Origin: Rehmannia glutinosa
Taxonomy: Eukaryota; Streptophyta; Magnoliopsida; Lamiales; Orobanchaceae
NCBI GenBank assembly: GCA_016081115.2
Contig: CM071925.1
Span: forward strand, 16,776,748-16,840,747
Direction: 5' to 3'
Length of the DNA stretch: 64,000 nucleotides
The notes beneath the pieces were generated by a model. The model did no database searches. It had not been told where the DNA came from and saw nothing but the letters and a program-made list of their open reading frames with translations. Shown one piece after another: positions 21,372 through 32,760 of this stretch. Made by a program: the position numbers and the translations under genes. How positions within the stretch are numbered: position 1 is the first letter of the stretch; the number at the start of each line of letters is the position of its first letter.

Positions 21372-22896
21372 TGTTAGAACAAATTTATTTTTGATTTTGA
21401 TGATTTCATATTTTCGATTTATAAACCAAACCAAATTTTATCAGATACTGTCAAAATACTATTTAGAATACTTCAAATATTTTAATCACTTTAATCGATT
21501 TTTTTGAAGTATCACTTGAACTCTGTTTTTGTCAAAATTCAGAGAAATCTCTGTCTTAAGGTCGACCGGTCGCTATAGAGAGCAACCAGTACCTGAAAGT
21601 TTTACAAAGTTTTCAAAAAATAGAGAAGTCAAAGTATTGAGGGCGACCAGTCGTTATCAAGGGCGGTCGGTACCTGTGTGTTCTTCAAAATATTGAAACA
21701 CAAGGTATTTTTAAAAGTGACAGCGACCGGTCGCTATAGAGGGTGACTTGTACATGTGTTTTGCTCAAAACTCGTTTGTCTCTATGTTTAGATAGCCACC
21801 GGTCTCTATAGACAACGATCGGTCGCTATAGACAGTAACCTGTCTCTATCACCGGTCTCTATAGTACAGCAACCCGTGACAACAATCTGTACATGAAAAT
21901 TCATTTTCTTCTCTGTATGGATAGCAACCGGTCCCTATGGTATAGAGGTCGGTCGCCCTATATAACGGTCGGTCTCCCTTGATAGCAACCCATATCAAAT
22001 CTTGATCCAACTATTTAAACTTTCGAATTTTACATATAGCGACCAGTCGCTATAAACAATTTGACAGCAAATTCTATCCGTTGCAACATCACTTATCAGC
22101 AAGATTTACTTAATAAATTCATAACCATTTTGATAGATCTTTTGATTTTTCTTTTACAGACAAATTTCAAATTGGAAGAGCCTATATTGGAAATCAAATC
22201 TTGAAGCTTCTCTATAAATAGTTGGAGATTTTGAAGGATCAAACACATGACAATACACAATACAATTTCACAATACAACAAGAAATTCTCAACAAATTTA
22301 TTGTACTTCATTTTCAACATTCTTGTTGTAATAGCCTAAGCACTACACTTTCACATTTTGCGTTATAGGATTTCCTTCTTGATTACACTTGTACTTTTGA
22401 TTTGTAATATTTCATTCAAAGTGTAATCTCGATTATAGTTGTAATATCATCCAAATCAAGAAATCCTTGTTAGTGTTATTTTGGCGCATTTGGTTGATTA
22501 GAGTTAGTTGGTTGAAAAGCTTGGTGCTTTTCGTGTTGAAGAGTTTGGTGCTCTTCGAGGTGTTGAAGAATTTGGTGCTCTTCGAGTTGGAAGAGTTTGG
22601 TGCTTTAAGATTATTGGTGTAAGAAGTGTTGGGTGCTCTTCTCGTTGAGTTGTAATCATTAGGTATCGATTAATAAAATTTTCTTTTCGAAATCCACTCG
22701 GACATACCGGGTGGTAGTGGATTAGGCTCAAGATGAGTTGAACCACTATATATTATTGTGTTCATTCTTCTCCTATCTCTTACATTCTTGAAGATCTTCA
22801 TATATTAGAAAAAGAGAAGAAAAATCTGAAAATTGAAAAATTGGGAAAATCTATTCACCCCCTCCGTCTAGATTTTTGTAGCCACTTGGACTAACA
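21372..22896 (+). repeat. 3' LTR of the Sirevirus-like copia element, 1525 bp
   Basis: Begins TGTTAGAAC and ends GACTAACA, forming the inverted TGTTA...TAACA termini. It follows a polypurine tract. Inside are several diverged copies of a GCGACCGGTCGCTATAGA-like unit (21560-22060) and a short tandem GTTTGGTGCTCTTCG run (22515-22600). No 5' partner remains in the window. Confidence 0.85.
21560..22060. repeat. dispersed ACCGGTCGCTATAGA-type repeats in the LTR
   Basis: At least eight diverged copies of a palindromic-core unit close to GACCGGTCGCTATAGA, irregularly spaced. They lie in the U3 part of the LTR, where enhancer-like repeats are common. That role is inferred. Confidence 0.7.
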
Positions 22897-23960
22897 TTCA
22901 GCACAACACAAATTCAACTGCGTGTGTCCTGGCATGTCTCCCAACCGCGCACCAGGTGCCTTGCCATTGACGGCTGAGCTGGGGCAACACATCATAGAGC
23001 CAATGGCCGGGCTGGGACAGTGCTTGTTGCATGACCAATGGCCAGCTAGGGCCGCACGCCAGAGGACCGACGACCGACTAAGGCCACAACAAAGGGACTA
23101 TGGTCACACGCCACAGGGTCGACAGCTAGTTGGAGCCGCATGTCGCATTGTCGATGGCACATCGTTGGGACTTTATTCTGTTATTCATCGAACAATATGA
23201 CAATTGAGTGCCCAAATGTCGTCTAATGATATAACAAACATGCAAGTAGCATTGGAACAAATAATCTAACTCACGGTTCCAATCTTCGAAATAATAACAT
23301 TACGCATTCGACCCTAGGCTCCTCGATAACCAACCAAAGAGAATCGGCTATTTGTATATGAAATATTATCCGACTCGTGGGTATAATGTTCATCGTAACA
23401 ATATCATCAACTGCCCGATCAGTTGATAACTGACCGAAGAGACCCAACCTTTAATATACGAATCAATCATAGATAAAGTATAGCCGAACACGAGTTTTCT
23501 CCCATTCATGTGGAAATTGTATTCCCACGAATTTCTAATTTTCTCAATTTTCCTTTCTTCCCCATATAAAATAAATTCATTCTATTGATCCCAACATGGA
23601 AAATAATTTTTCCCTATTTTATCGTATTTTTCAACAACTAAATTAAATTAAATTCGTTTTCATAATTATTTCCCAACATGGGAAAATCTTATCTATTCAA
23701 TCCAAAAAATATTATCCCTTATTTTTCCTATTTTTCTATGGGTTTTTTCTTTTTTTCTCTCTTTTTTTACTATTTTGTCGTATTTTTCAATAATTAAATA
23801 TAATTCTCGAAATTTTAACAAAATCTTGAAAATAATTTTTTCATCATAAATAAATTCTTCATGCAATTTTGAGATCTCATACGAATTTTCATAAACAACT
23901 AATGGGAATAACTCATATTAACACAAAATAAAGCATGTGTGCTCCTCGACTTTTTAATGT
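22897..23960. other. unassigned spacer
   Basis: The first 300 bp are GC-rich with GGCCG/CAGCT-like repeats and a chance open frame. The rest is AT-rich and holds two related blocks (around 23600 and 23770), each with a CGTATTTTTCAA core. No gene seen. Confidence 0.4.
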
Positions 23961-24119
23961 CTATTTCTATCACAGTGGCTTTTTTAAGCCTATTATAGGG
24001 GGAGGGTGTTGGGCAGTTGGGCGCATTTTAGGGGCCGATGCCTCGCAACGGGTGCCTAGTCTCGGCATCTTCATACATACTCTCGTAGGCTTTTCCCGGC
24101 AATGTTCAGATGTGATTCG

Positions 24120-24700
24120 AGCGAGACTTTCTGGCACGTAGCTAGTGTGGGCGATGCGCGGCGATGTGATTCTTTGATGGCCAAATGGGATGTTGGGCGA
24201 GCATAGCAAGGCATGTTGTTTCCAAAGGAGACCCAATGATATGACGAGCTAATGTTGAGTGTCGAAGCATTGCCACGAAATCCCGATGTGGGTTTGGAAG
24301 GCGACCCCCTCACCTTGCATGGTGTCAACGGGAAAAAAAAGAAGCCATTCCCATGGGTAGCAGTGTGGGAGACCCGCGATGATGTGAGCCTTTGATGGTC
24401 TAATGTGTTGTTGAGCGACCATAGCAAGACATGTTGTTTGCAATGGTGTTTCGTTGGCATGGCCAGCTAGTTTTATTTGCAGAAACAATACCAAGACATG
24501 CCCATTAGGAACCCGCGGTGCTTAGGTCAACATCACTTTGGGTGAGGGACGAGTGAGATATTCCGATGTGTAGCTTGAGTAGGTGACGCATAACGATGTG
24601 AGCCTTTGATGGTCTAATGGGCTATTGGGCGAGCATGACAAGGTATGTGGCTTTTATGGGCGAACCGTTGGTGCGACGAACTAGTTTTGAGCTACAAAGC
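24120..24700 (+). repeat. rDNA spacer (IGS/5' ETS) subrepeats, about 215 bp, three copies
   Basis: A unit containing GATGTGA(G/T)(C/T)CTTTGATGG and then GGGCGAGCATAGCAAGGCATG recurs with its TTTGATGG at 24173, 24391 and 24605 (218 and 214 bp apart). The array lies directly upstream of an 18S pseudogene in the correct orientation, as spacer subrepeats do in plant rDNA. The frames here have no coding meaning. Confidence 0.7.
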
Positions 24701-25299
24701 AAGGCCGACAAAAGCTTCATGGGCTCCTACCAACACTCATGCCTTGTGACGCATGCTTGGTCATGCTTGTTGTTGTTTGTTGCCCATGATGCCCAAATAT
24801 GTCGTTGGGTGGCCGCGATAGCTTGTGTGTCTGGGCATGTGTATGTATGGTCCGTGAGTGGTGATTGGCTTATATGGGCATGTTGAATCCCATATCAGGT
24901 AATGATGATGTCTCATGCACGTCTCTTCCATTGTTGGTCCAAGCATGTCTATGTCTCAACCGATGTTGGTTTCTTGTGTTGTATACCTACCATGAAGGCA
25001 TTCATTCTCTCAAAGAGTCCCATTTTTGTCTTGTGTTGCACCTTATGAGAATGCGCTACAAGGTGGACCTCAATGCACATTTCATGTTCCACGTCCGATG
25101 CACATGTATGCGTGTTTGGGTTGTTGGCTCATGACGACGTGCTTGATCTCTTGGATACAAAATACCCTATGGGTACGAGGCCCTCGATCTCTATTTCCCC
25201 CAAATCAAGGGTCAACATTTTATGCAAACTATGGTCGTGCACGTTTTGAATGAGTGATCGTGGCTTGGCTCATGTGGTGCTGACATTGATGAGTAGAGT

Positions 25300-26553
25300 T
25301 GCCTTGTTGATCTTGTCAGTAGTCATATTCTTGTCTTAATGATTAAGCCAAGCATGTGTAAGTATGAACTAATTCTGACTCTGAAACTGTGAATGGCTCA
25401 TTAAATCAGTTATAGTGTTTGATGGTACCTACTACTTAGATAAACATAGTAATTCTAGAGCTAATACGTGCAACAAACCCCGACCACTCGAAGAGATGTA
25501 TTTATTAGATAAAAGATTGATGTGTGCTCTGCCCGTTGTTACAATAATTCATGATAACTCGATGAATCGAATGGCCCTCGTACCAGTGACGCATTATTTG
25601 GATTTCAGCCTTATCAACTTTTGGTGGTAAGATAATGACCTACTATGGTGGTGACTGGTGACAGAGAATTAGAGTTTGATTCTGGAAAGAAAGCCTGAGA
25701 AATGGCTACCACATCTAAGGAAGGCAGCAAGTGCGCAAATTACCCAATCCTACACGGAAAGGTAGTGACAATAAATAACAATATCGAGCTCCATCAATCT
25801 AGTAATTGGAATGAGTACAATCTAAATCACTTAACGAGGATCCATTGGAGGGCAAGTCTAGTGCCAACAGTCGCTGTAATTCCAGCTCTAATAGCGTATA
25901 TTTAAGTTGTTGCAGTTAAAAAGCTCATAGTTGGACTTTAGGTTGGGTCAGCCGATTTACCTCTAGTGTGCACCGATCATCTCGTCCCTTCTGTCATCAA
26001 TGCGCTCTTAATCTTAACTGGTTGGGTCGTGCCTCTTGCATAGATACTTTGAAAAAATTAAAGTGCTCAAAGCAGGTCTATACTCTGGATACATTAGCAC
26101 GGGATAACATTATAGGATTTCAGTCCTATTACATTGACCTTTATAGAACTAGAGTAATGATTAAAATGGTCAGTAGGGGCATTCATGATTCATAGCCATA
26201 GGTGACATTGTTGGATTTATGGAACACGAACAACTACGAAAAACATTTGCCAATGATGTTCTTATTAATGAAAAATGAAAGTTGGGGGCTCGAAGACGAT
26301 CATATATCGTCCTAGTCTCAACCATAAATGATAACGACCAGGGATCAACAAATGTTGTTTTTAAAACTCCATCGGCGACTTATGAGAAATCAAAGTCTTT
26401 AGGTTCTAGGGAGAGTATGGTCACAAGGTTGAAACTTAAAGAAACTGACGGAAGGGCACCGCCAAGAGTGGAGCATGTGACTTAATTTGACTCAACATTA
26501 GGAAACTTATTAGGTCCAGATATAGTAAGAATTGACAGACTGAGAGTTCTTTT
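25300..26553 (+). pseudogene. 18S rRNA pseudogene, 5' part
   Basis: Clear homology to plant 18S rRNA from its first bases (TTGATCTTGTCAGTAGTCAT for the canonical TTGATCCTGCCAGTAGTCAT) through GATTAAGCCA, GAGCTAATACGTGC, TTCCAGCTCTAATAGCGTAT and GGTCCAGATATAGTAAG to GACAGACTGAGAG. Most differences from the canonical gene are C to T or G to A, as expected of old methylated rDNA. The gene is cut by a LINE at 26541-26553 and resumes at 30790. Confidence 0.93.
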
Positions 26554-26929
26554 CTTTTTTATCGGTAAAAGTAAATACATAGATCAAAAAAATGTACAAA
26601 TACGCCAAGCATATCCATGAGAAAAGTCAAGAAAGGGTAGCCACATGATTGGCTCCTCAATCATCAAATATCAATCCAAATGCCCCAAATATGGAACAAA
26701 ACAAAACAATAAACAAGGGGTAGCCACATGTCGGCTACTCACTCACAAAATAAAAAATCTAGAGCCAAGGTTTCTAATCAAATCAAAACATTAGGATGCA
26801 AGGAGAACATGATCTTGTATACATGTGTTTTGATGTGATGGATAACGAAGTCAATATGAAATACTTTTCCTTCAAAAATGAGTTGATTCCTAGCGTTCCA
26901 AATGTGATAGATAGTGGTGGATAACACGA

Positions 26930-27250
26930 TTTTATGTCCCTTTGATTGCCTCGATGTCCCATGAGCTTATTTCTTTAACCATTCTAATGAACTGGTGTAT
27001 AGTTATCCTCCTAGAAATCCCAACCGATGGTCTGATATCGCCCCATATGGCTGCACTTAATGGGCTAGAGAAGAAGATATGTATTGATGTATTTTGCTGA
27101 AGCACAGAAACTGCATGTACCGCCAAGCTCAAGGTGGCCAAGTTTGTCATTTGTTCCCAATCTGTCTTGTGCAGGTAGCCATATCATAAATGAGTGTTTT
27201 AGTGTTACCCCACTAGCCCAGATGATGCCTTTCCACAACTCTTTATACAT
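26930..27250 (-). pseudogene. LINE ORF2 C-terminal zf-RVT-like domain
   Basis: Two overlapping - frames read SFMIWLPAQDRLGTNDKLGH and AVHAVSVLQQNTSIHIFFSS, then WGDIRPSVGISR. This follows the order seen in plant L1 zinc-binding RVT C-termini. Frameshifted. Confidence 0.65.
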
Positions 27251-27639
27251 GTTGTACGAAATAAATCAGAGACCTTTCTCGGCCCTTTGTTTAAGTAGGT
27301 GCTCCTCCAATTGTTCAATTGTTGTATAGCTTGTTGCCAGTTTCCACACTTGTGCAGAAGCAATTCATGTATGACATAAATGTTCTTGATGAGGGTTAGT
27401 TATACCTAGCCACTGTCCACTCCCTAGATGGTTTGTTTCGAAGGTAAAAGTGATGGACCCATTTAAACCAAAGAGAGTCTTTCTTCGCATGAATATTCCA
27501 AAGTGTTTTTACGAGCAAGACTGATTCCATGATTTTAAATCCCTAAAACCCAGTCCCCTTTGGATTTGGGAAGACAAAGTAATATCCAAATGATATTAGC
27601 ATTTCTTGTTCTCCACAGAAAATTCAATAGAACCTCGCT

Positions 27640-28660
27640 CATGATTTGAATAATTTTGTTGCCCGACGAACTTCCGATTCTTTGAAAATTTTGGAAAAAA
27701 AAAAAAAGAAAATCCATAAGCATTCAACCTCTTGCAAAATCGATCTAATCAACTCCGTATGACCCACATAAGAAAGAGTAGATGCGCTCCATCCATTGAT
27801 GTACTCTCTAATCTTCTTGATTAGTTCTTCAAAAAGAGCAACTTTAAGCCTCTCGGCGGCGAGTGGAATCCCAATGAATCGAAATGGCATAGAGCCCCGA
27901 GAAAGATGGGAGAATGAATATCTAAGGATTTTTTTATCATTTATGCCTGCCATGTATATATTTCATTTAAGTTCATTCATTTTTAGGCCCGATTTGCAAC
28001 TAAATCTTCCAGGCAGTCCAAAAGGATCAAGATTGAGTTAGAATCACTCTGAGAGAGAAACATAAGATCATCACAAAGGCAAGATGCGTAACATTTAATA
28101 GCCTACATTTAGGATGGAAGTTGAAATTTGAGTTGACTGTTTTCTTCTTAAGAAGCCGTGAGAGATACTCTAAGAAAATAATAAAAAGTGGGGATAGAAT
28201 GTCCCTTGCCTAAGTCATTTTTCTCATTTAAACTGCCCATAGAGAATGTCATTAATATGGACAGTAAATAAGAAGCCGAGGTAACACATTCCAAGATCAA
28301 TTTCACGAAACATGAGGGAAAACCAGCTCCATCAAGAACATCCTTAAGAAAGCGCCAAGAGACTGAATCGAAAGCCTTTCTCAAGTAATTTTTTAGGTAC
28401 ATCGGGGGGTGAAATCCTTTTACGATTGTAACTCCTCAAGAGTTCTTGCATAAGATGAATATTATCGACTATGCTCCTTCCTTTTACAAAAGCCTCTTGG
28501 GCTCCAGCAACGATATCATCCAAGACCAAAGAAAGCCGCATTTCAAGAATTTTAGATAAGGCTTTATATAACACATTACAACATGAGATAAGCCGAAAAT
28601 CACCAACCTTAGTCAAGTGAGAAGTTTTGGGAATCAATGCCATGGTCGCATGATTCATTT
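27640..28660 (-). pseudogene. LINE ORF2 reverse transcriptase domain
   Basis: Segments in order on the - strand: ALIPKTSHLTKVGDFRLISC, then VLYKALSKILEMRLSLVLDD, FVKGRSIVDNIHLMQELLRS, LRKAFDSVSWRFLKDVLDG and GFPSCFVKLILECVTSASY. After a gap come GIPLAAERLKVALFEELI and IRSILQEVECLW. These are canonical non-LTR RT blocks. The catalytic DD block lies in a broken stretch near 28090-28150. Confidence 0.85.
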
Positions 28661-29149
28661 GTTAAATAAGTGATCTTGATGCAAGGAACTCGTTCACAGC
28701 CTCTATAAAATCATCTCCAATAATATTCTAAGCCTCTGTAAAATTATCTCCAACAATATTCTAAGCCTTCTTAAAGAATTTTGAGGATAATCTGTCGGGT
28801 TCGGGGGACTTGTCATGCTCAATATCTTTCAAAGCATATAATATTTCCTCCTTTGAAACCGAGCACAATAGGTTGTCCAGATTATCCGTTGTGAGCAGAG
28901 GGCCATTTTTATGACGTCCTGATCAATTTGTTGTGTATCATGTAAAGTGCCTATTAGGTCTTTGTAAAAGTCCATAAAAATCTTCACAGCCTGCTCAAAG
29001 GAGTTGGTAGGGTCTCGTTGTCCCGAGTCAAAGAGGAAGTGAAATTTCTCTTCGCACTTCTTTTAACGATAGCATGGAAGAATTTTGAGCATTTATTGCT
29101 GCGAATGAGGAATTTGTTGTTTGCTTTTTGCCTAAAAAAAAGTTTTTCA

Positions 29150-30146
29150 GCGTTGGAGAGAAAAAAGACGCTCTTTAAGCCCCAATAGTTTATTAGCAAT
29201 TTCCGGATTGTTTCGGTACGAATGCAGACAGGTATGTGATTCCTTAAAAGTAGTTTTCGCAGCTAAGGCACAACTGGAAATATGCAAGAAATGTTTAGCA
29301 TTTGGCATCTTTAGACTTGATTTCAGTTCCTTAAGTTTAATATGCAATTTGTATTGTACATTTCCCCATATCGTAATTTGCCACTTGTCTTTAACCATTG
29401 CCAAGAAAGTGTCATGGCCCATCCACATATTAAAAAAATGCCACAGGGTCTTGCCAAAAGATGTGTTGCGAGAAAGAGTGACAACACATGGGAATGATCC
29501 AATAGGCTCGAGGGCAGGAAATAAGCTTCTCTGTGTGGGTTTAAAATCATCCAAGCATTATCGACCAAAGCTCTATCAAGTTTGGACCAAACGGTGTTGT
29601 TTGTCCAAGTAAGTAAAGACTAGTGGAATGAAGATCCGCCAGGCTAAGAGAAGAGCAGTAGTTTTCAAAATCCCAAATATCTAAAGGCAATATAGGAACT
29701 CCATTACACCGTTCGTCCGAATGGATAACTAAGTTAAAATCAATCATAATAAGCTCGGTCAACATGTGATTTAATGCGGTTGATCTCCTCTGACAAAGGC
29801 ATACATTTACCAACAGAATGGAGTCCATGACATAATAAATGTGATGCATGACATTGCAAGTGACTAGAACATGAATCACTTGAGGATGAAGGACGAGAAC
29901 CTCAATATTCACTATAGTCGAGTTCCAAAAAAGGGAAATTCAACCTCTCTCAATAAAATCAAAATCGTTGCAAAAAGACCAACTATTTAATTTGGTATCC
30001 ACGAATTTATTAACAGTTTGTTATGAAGCTTTAGTTCCTAACAATCCAAAAACATCGATATTTTCCTCCCGAATGAGGTTGAAAACCTCATCTTGCTTTA
30101 GGGGCGAGTTAAATCCCCTAATATTCAAATATGCAAAGATTGTCAT
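29150..30146 (-). pseudogene. LINE ORF2 endonuclease domain
   Basis: ORF2 starts at 30146 with MTIFAYLNIRGFNSPLKQDE, then REENIDVFGLLGTK, matching the start of plant L1 ORF2 (apurinic-like endonuclease, EEP fold). Further along are IMIDFNLVIHSDERCNGVPI (the GDFN motif eroded to IDFN), DFENYCSSLSLADL and LDRALVDNAW-like sequence. Several frames must be joined, so it is dead. Confidence 0.75.
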
Positions 30147-30751
30147 GATTTGAAGAAAAGGGTTGCCCCTTTCTTTCGGATATTTGCTTTGTTCCCATCA
30201 TTCCTTTGAAAAGGTCGTTCTCTAAGCTTGACATTCGGAGAACGGACACCTGTCTTGCTTGTGTTGCTATCTTTTTTATTATTTTTTTCTCTCAACCTTT
30301 ATGTATCCGTCATCATCTTGTGGCAATGAAGATGAATAGGGGGCATGCAAGAGACATTTGATCTCAAGCTATGGGATAAAGTTTAACCAGAAAGGCTTAG
30401 AGAACCACTAGGGAAAATTGCAAAAAAGTCGTCAGATTTAATTAAAAAAACCATTTAGAGTGGATGGAGTGACTACCTAGAATTACTCAAGGGGGGAAAT
30501 GAGGTACCAAGCCAATGACCTCGAAAGAGTCGAGAGGGAAATTTACTCGCCACAAAATGAAGGACGTCAAGATGTATGAAGACCCTGGGAGAGATCAACG
30601 CCATACATTTTTCTAAATTCATGAGTACAAGCATGTCCAGGAAGAGGCTGATGCAACTAGGGAAGGGCTGCAATCATCCATGGAGAAATCAAAATATAAC
30701 AAAAATGATCATTAACCAATTAACAAACAAGCGTAGGAATGTGGGCCATAT

Positions 30752-30790
30752 TGAGAGCTCATTCTTTTTTTATCGTTATTTTTTTTTATT
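30752..30790. repeat. second copy of the LINE target site with a short A-rich tail
   Basis: TGAGAGCTCA and TTCTTTTTTTATCG, then T-rich sequence, then TGAGAGCTCT at 30790. The target-like 10-mer thus occurs three times: 26541, 30752 and 30790. The ~28 bp between the last two look like a poly(A) tail on the - strand, with TATCG as at the 3' end of the large LINE. Confidence 0.6.
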
Positions 30791-31038
30791 GAGAGCTCTT
30801 TCTTGATTCTGTGGGTGGTGGTGCATGACCGCTCTTAGTTGGTATAGCAATTTGTCTGGTTAATTTCGTTAACGAATGAGACCTCAGCCTGCTAACTAGT
30901 TATGCGGATATATCCCTCCACGACCAGTTCTTAGAGGGACTACAATCTTTTAAGCCATGGAAGTTTGAGGCAATAAGATGTTTTGGGCTGCACGCGCAAT
31001 ACATTGATGTATTCAACGAGTCTATAGCCTTGACTGAT

Positions 31039-31081
<43 letters not shown>

Positions 31082-31291
31082 AATTGCCATTGTTGGTCTT
31101 CAACGAGGAATTCCTAGTAAACACGAGTCATCAACTCGCATTGACTACGTCCCTGCCCTTTGTAGACAACGCTCATCGCTCCTACCGATTGAATGGTCTG
31201 AGAATCGAGGCAACTTGAGTAATTCACTGCCCACGACATGGCGAGAAATCCACCGATCCTTATCATTTAGAGTAAGGAGAAGTCGTAACAA
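30790..31291 (+). pseudogene. 18S rRNA pseudogene, 3' part
   Basis: Resumes the 18S at GAGAGCTCTTTCTTGATTCT and GTGGGTGGTGGTGCATG, and continues through CGAATGAGACCTCAGCCTGC and ACGTCCCTGCCCTTTGTA to GTAAGGAGAAGTCGTAACAA. It ends about 40-50 bases short of the normal 3' end. With 25300-26553 it gives about 1.75 kb of the ~1.8-kb gene. Transition-rich like the 5' part. Confidence 0.92.
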
Positions 31292-32335
31292 TACCATCAA
31301 ACTCATTATTAGTTAATGGGATATTCAGGAATTCAGATACATCTCTTGCACAAAAACTTCTTTTAATCGTTCAACATCCCACGATTTGATTCCTAGAATT
31401 TATAGATCATAAATTGTAATATGTGCAAGGTTAGATACCTCAGTAGTATAGATTCGAAAGTTTTTTTGGGTCTCTCAACCAAGGTTCTGTCCAAACTTTG
31501 ATAGAGTTTCAACTTCTAATTTTCAGTGTATCTCATCTCATAACACCACTTGGGAATACCATATACTCCGCCAAACAAAGCTAGAATTGTTACCCAAGCT
31601 CACATTTAAAAATCCCCATCATGGTAATATTTTGCTTTGAAAATCTGTACGATAAGAGCATTAAGATTTTAAATAAATTTCCAACCAAGTTTCCCAAGTA
31701 ATGCAAGATTGAAACACGACAAATCACGACAGGCCAAACCTCATGTTTCTTTTTTAGAACACATCTTGTCCAATGAGAACCATTGAATTCCATGGTGGTT
31801 GTCTAGTTTGGAACCCCACCAAAATGAGTTAAACATTAGTTGAATATCTTCCAAGAGTGTGTTTGGTAGAAGTAAAACAACTCTTGCAAAATATCGGTAT
31901 GGCTTTGGGCAACTGATTTAGTATTGATTTCTTGCATAAGTTCTTTCATTTTCCCTCCAAGCTTGTAGTATTTGCCATACTCGATTCTTCATGTAATTGA
32001 AAATAATCCTTTTATTTCTTCTAATGAGAGAGGGAAGACCCAGGTATTTACCCATGTTGAGAGGTTGTGCAATCTCCAATATTGATGAAATGTTATCGTG
32101 CACATCAGGAGCTACCTTGGAGCTAAAGAAAATACCCAACTTAGAGAAGTCAATAGCTTAACATGATGCTTTCTCATAGGTGAGAAATAAATCTTTTAGA
32201 GACCAACTTTCCTCAACATTTGCACGGCAAAAGAAAAAGCTATCATCGGCAATTAATAAGTGCAAGATAGTCAGGGCTCTTCTACAAGTTTGTACTCCAT
32301 GAATAAGACCTCGTGAGTACTGCATTCAAAATTTA
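31292..32335 (-). mobile_element. second L1-type LINE fragment (RT C-terminal half to zf-RVT region)
   Basis: On the - strand: HGVQ and RRAPTISHLLIADDSFFF (the RT FADD motif as IADD) near 32310-32220, then SKLGIFFSSKVAPD, GKYLGLPSLIRRNKRIIF (32050), HWTRCVLKKK (31770), then KVWTEPWL-like and CARDVSEFLNIPL-like segments near 31350. It begins directly at the broken 3' end of the 18S pseudogene. Stops and frameshifts throughout. Confidence 0.8.
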
Positions 32336-32533
32336 ATATTATAAGAAAAAATTAATACTATTTTTAGGGTACGATACTATCGGAATTTAAGTTGACAACA
32401 AATTACTAATCTCTAGCGGATATTTCAATTCCTTTGACATTGTCAATTATCTCTTAATAAGCCACATGTAAGTATTGGAAAAAAAAACCTATTGAATTTC
32501 TAGTAACTGACATATAATAAAATAGTTCATATA

Positions 32534-32632
32534 CCCGATGGCCAATGGGCCTAGTGGTATCGTCTCCCTCCTTAGTGAGGGAGGTCAGGGGTTCAACCCC
32601 AATGTGTGCGCACTTGGTAAAAAGTTAAAAAC
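32534..32632 (+). mobile_element. tRNA-derived SINE, about 99 bp
   Basis: Internal pol III promoter: an A-box-like GGCCTAGTGGTA at 32549 and a B box GGTTCAACCCC at 32590. The 3' end is A-rich (AAAAAGTTAAAAAC). Flanking 15-bp target duplications AAAATAGTTCATATA (32519) and AAAATAGTTTATATA (32633) differ at one base. It is not a tRNA gene: there is no acceptor pairing or cloverleaf. Confidence 0.85.
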
Positions 32633-32760
32633 AAAATAGTTTATATAACTTTAGATTAAGTGGAAATGCAACAAACGAATTAGAGGGCTAATTTAATAAA
32701 ATAAAGCCATTTAAAATTCATTTTAATGATTTAACGCTAAAAAAAATTAATGAACTAGGT

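Larger units (their letters stand above)
16411..22896 (+). mobile_element. Sirevirus-like Ty1/copia element, 5' LTR lost, internally deleted
   Basis: In + order: primer binding site (16415), gag with two zinc knuckles (to about 18.2 kb), then directly RT (18.48 kb), RNase H (to about 20.47 kb), a long 3' UTR, polypurine tract and 3' LTR (21372-22896). Protease and integrase are absent, which implies a deletion near 18.25-18.4 kb. An hAT element (18808-19525) splits RT. The LTR ending (a pyrimidine-rich TTCACCCCCTCCGTCTAG and then CTAACA) and the gag layout are of the SIRE/Sirevirus kind. Numerous stops show it is dead. Confidence 0.82.
26554..30751 (-). mobile_element. L1-type LINE, 5'-truncated, inserted in the 18S pseudogene
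   Basis: Read on the - strand: the end of ORF1 (about 30300-30150), ORF2 endonuclease (30146-29150), reverse transcriptase (about 28660-27640), and a zf-RVT-like C-terminus (27250-26930). The 3' end is A-rich (TTTTTTATCGG on the + strand at about 26555). The target duplication appears as TGAGAGTTCT (26541) and TGAGAGCTCA (30752). It has stops and frameshifts in every domain. Confidence 0.85.

Noticed and set aside
22922..23200. + strand frame of 92 codons in GC-rich sequence
   Set aside because: Repetitive GGCCG/CAGCT composition, no domain, no neighbouring gene signals.
24071..24494. - strand frames of 81-129 codons
   Set aside because: They lie across the rDNA spacer subrepeats, so the repeat explains them.
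25415..26485. + strand frames in this interval
   Set aside because: They lie within the 18S rRNA pseudogene.
29208..29612. + strand frame of 134 codons
   Set aside because: Antisense shadow of the LINE endonuclease region on the - strand.
25300..31291. functional 18S rRNA gene
   Set aside because: Split by a 4.2-kb LINE, missing its 3' end, and full of C to T and G to A changes.
32534..32632. tRNA gene
   Set aside because: A and B boxes are present, but there is no acceptor stem or cloverleaf. The TSD and A-rich tail show a SINE.
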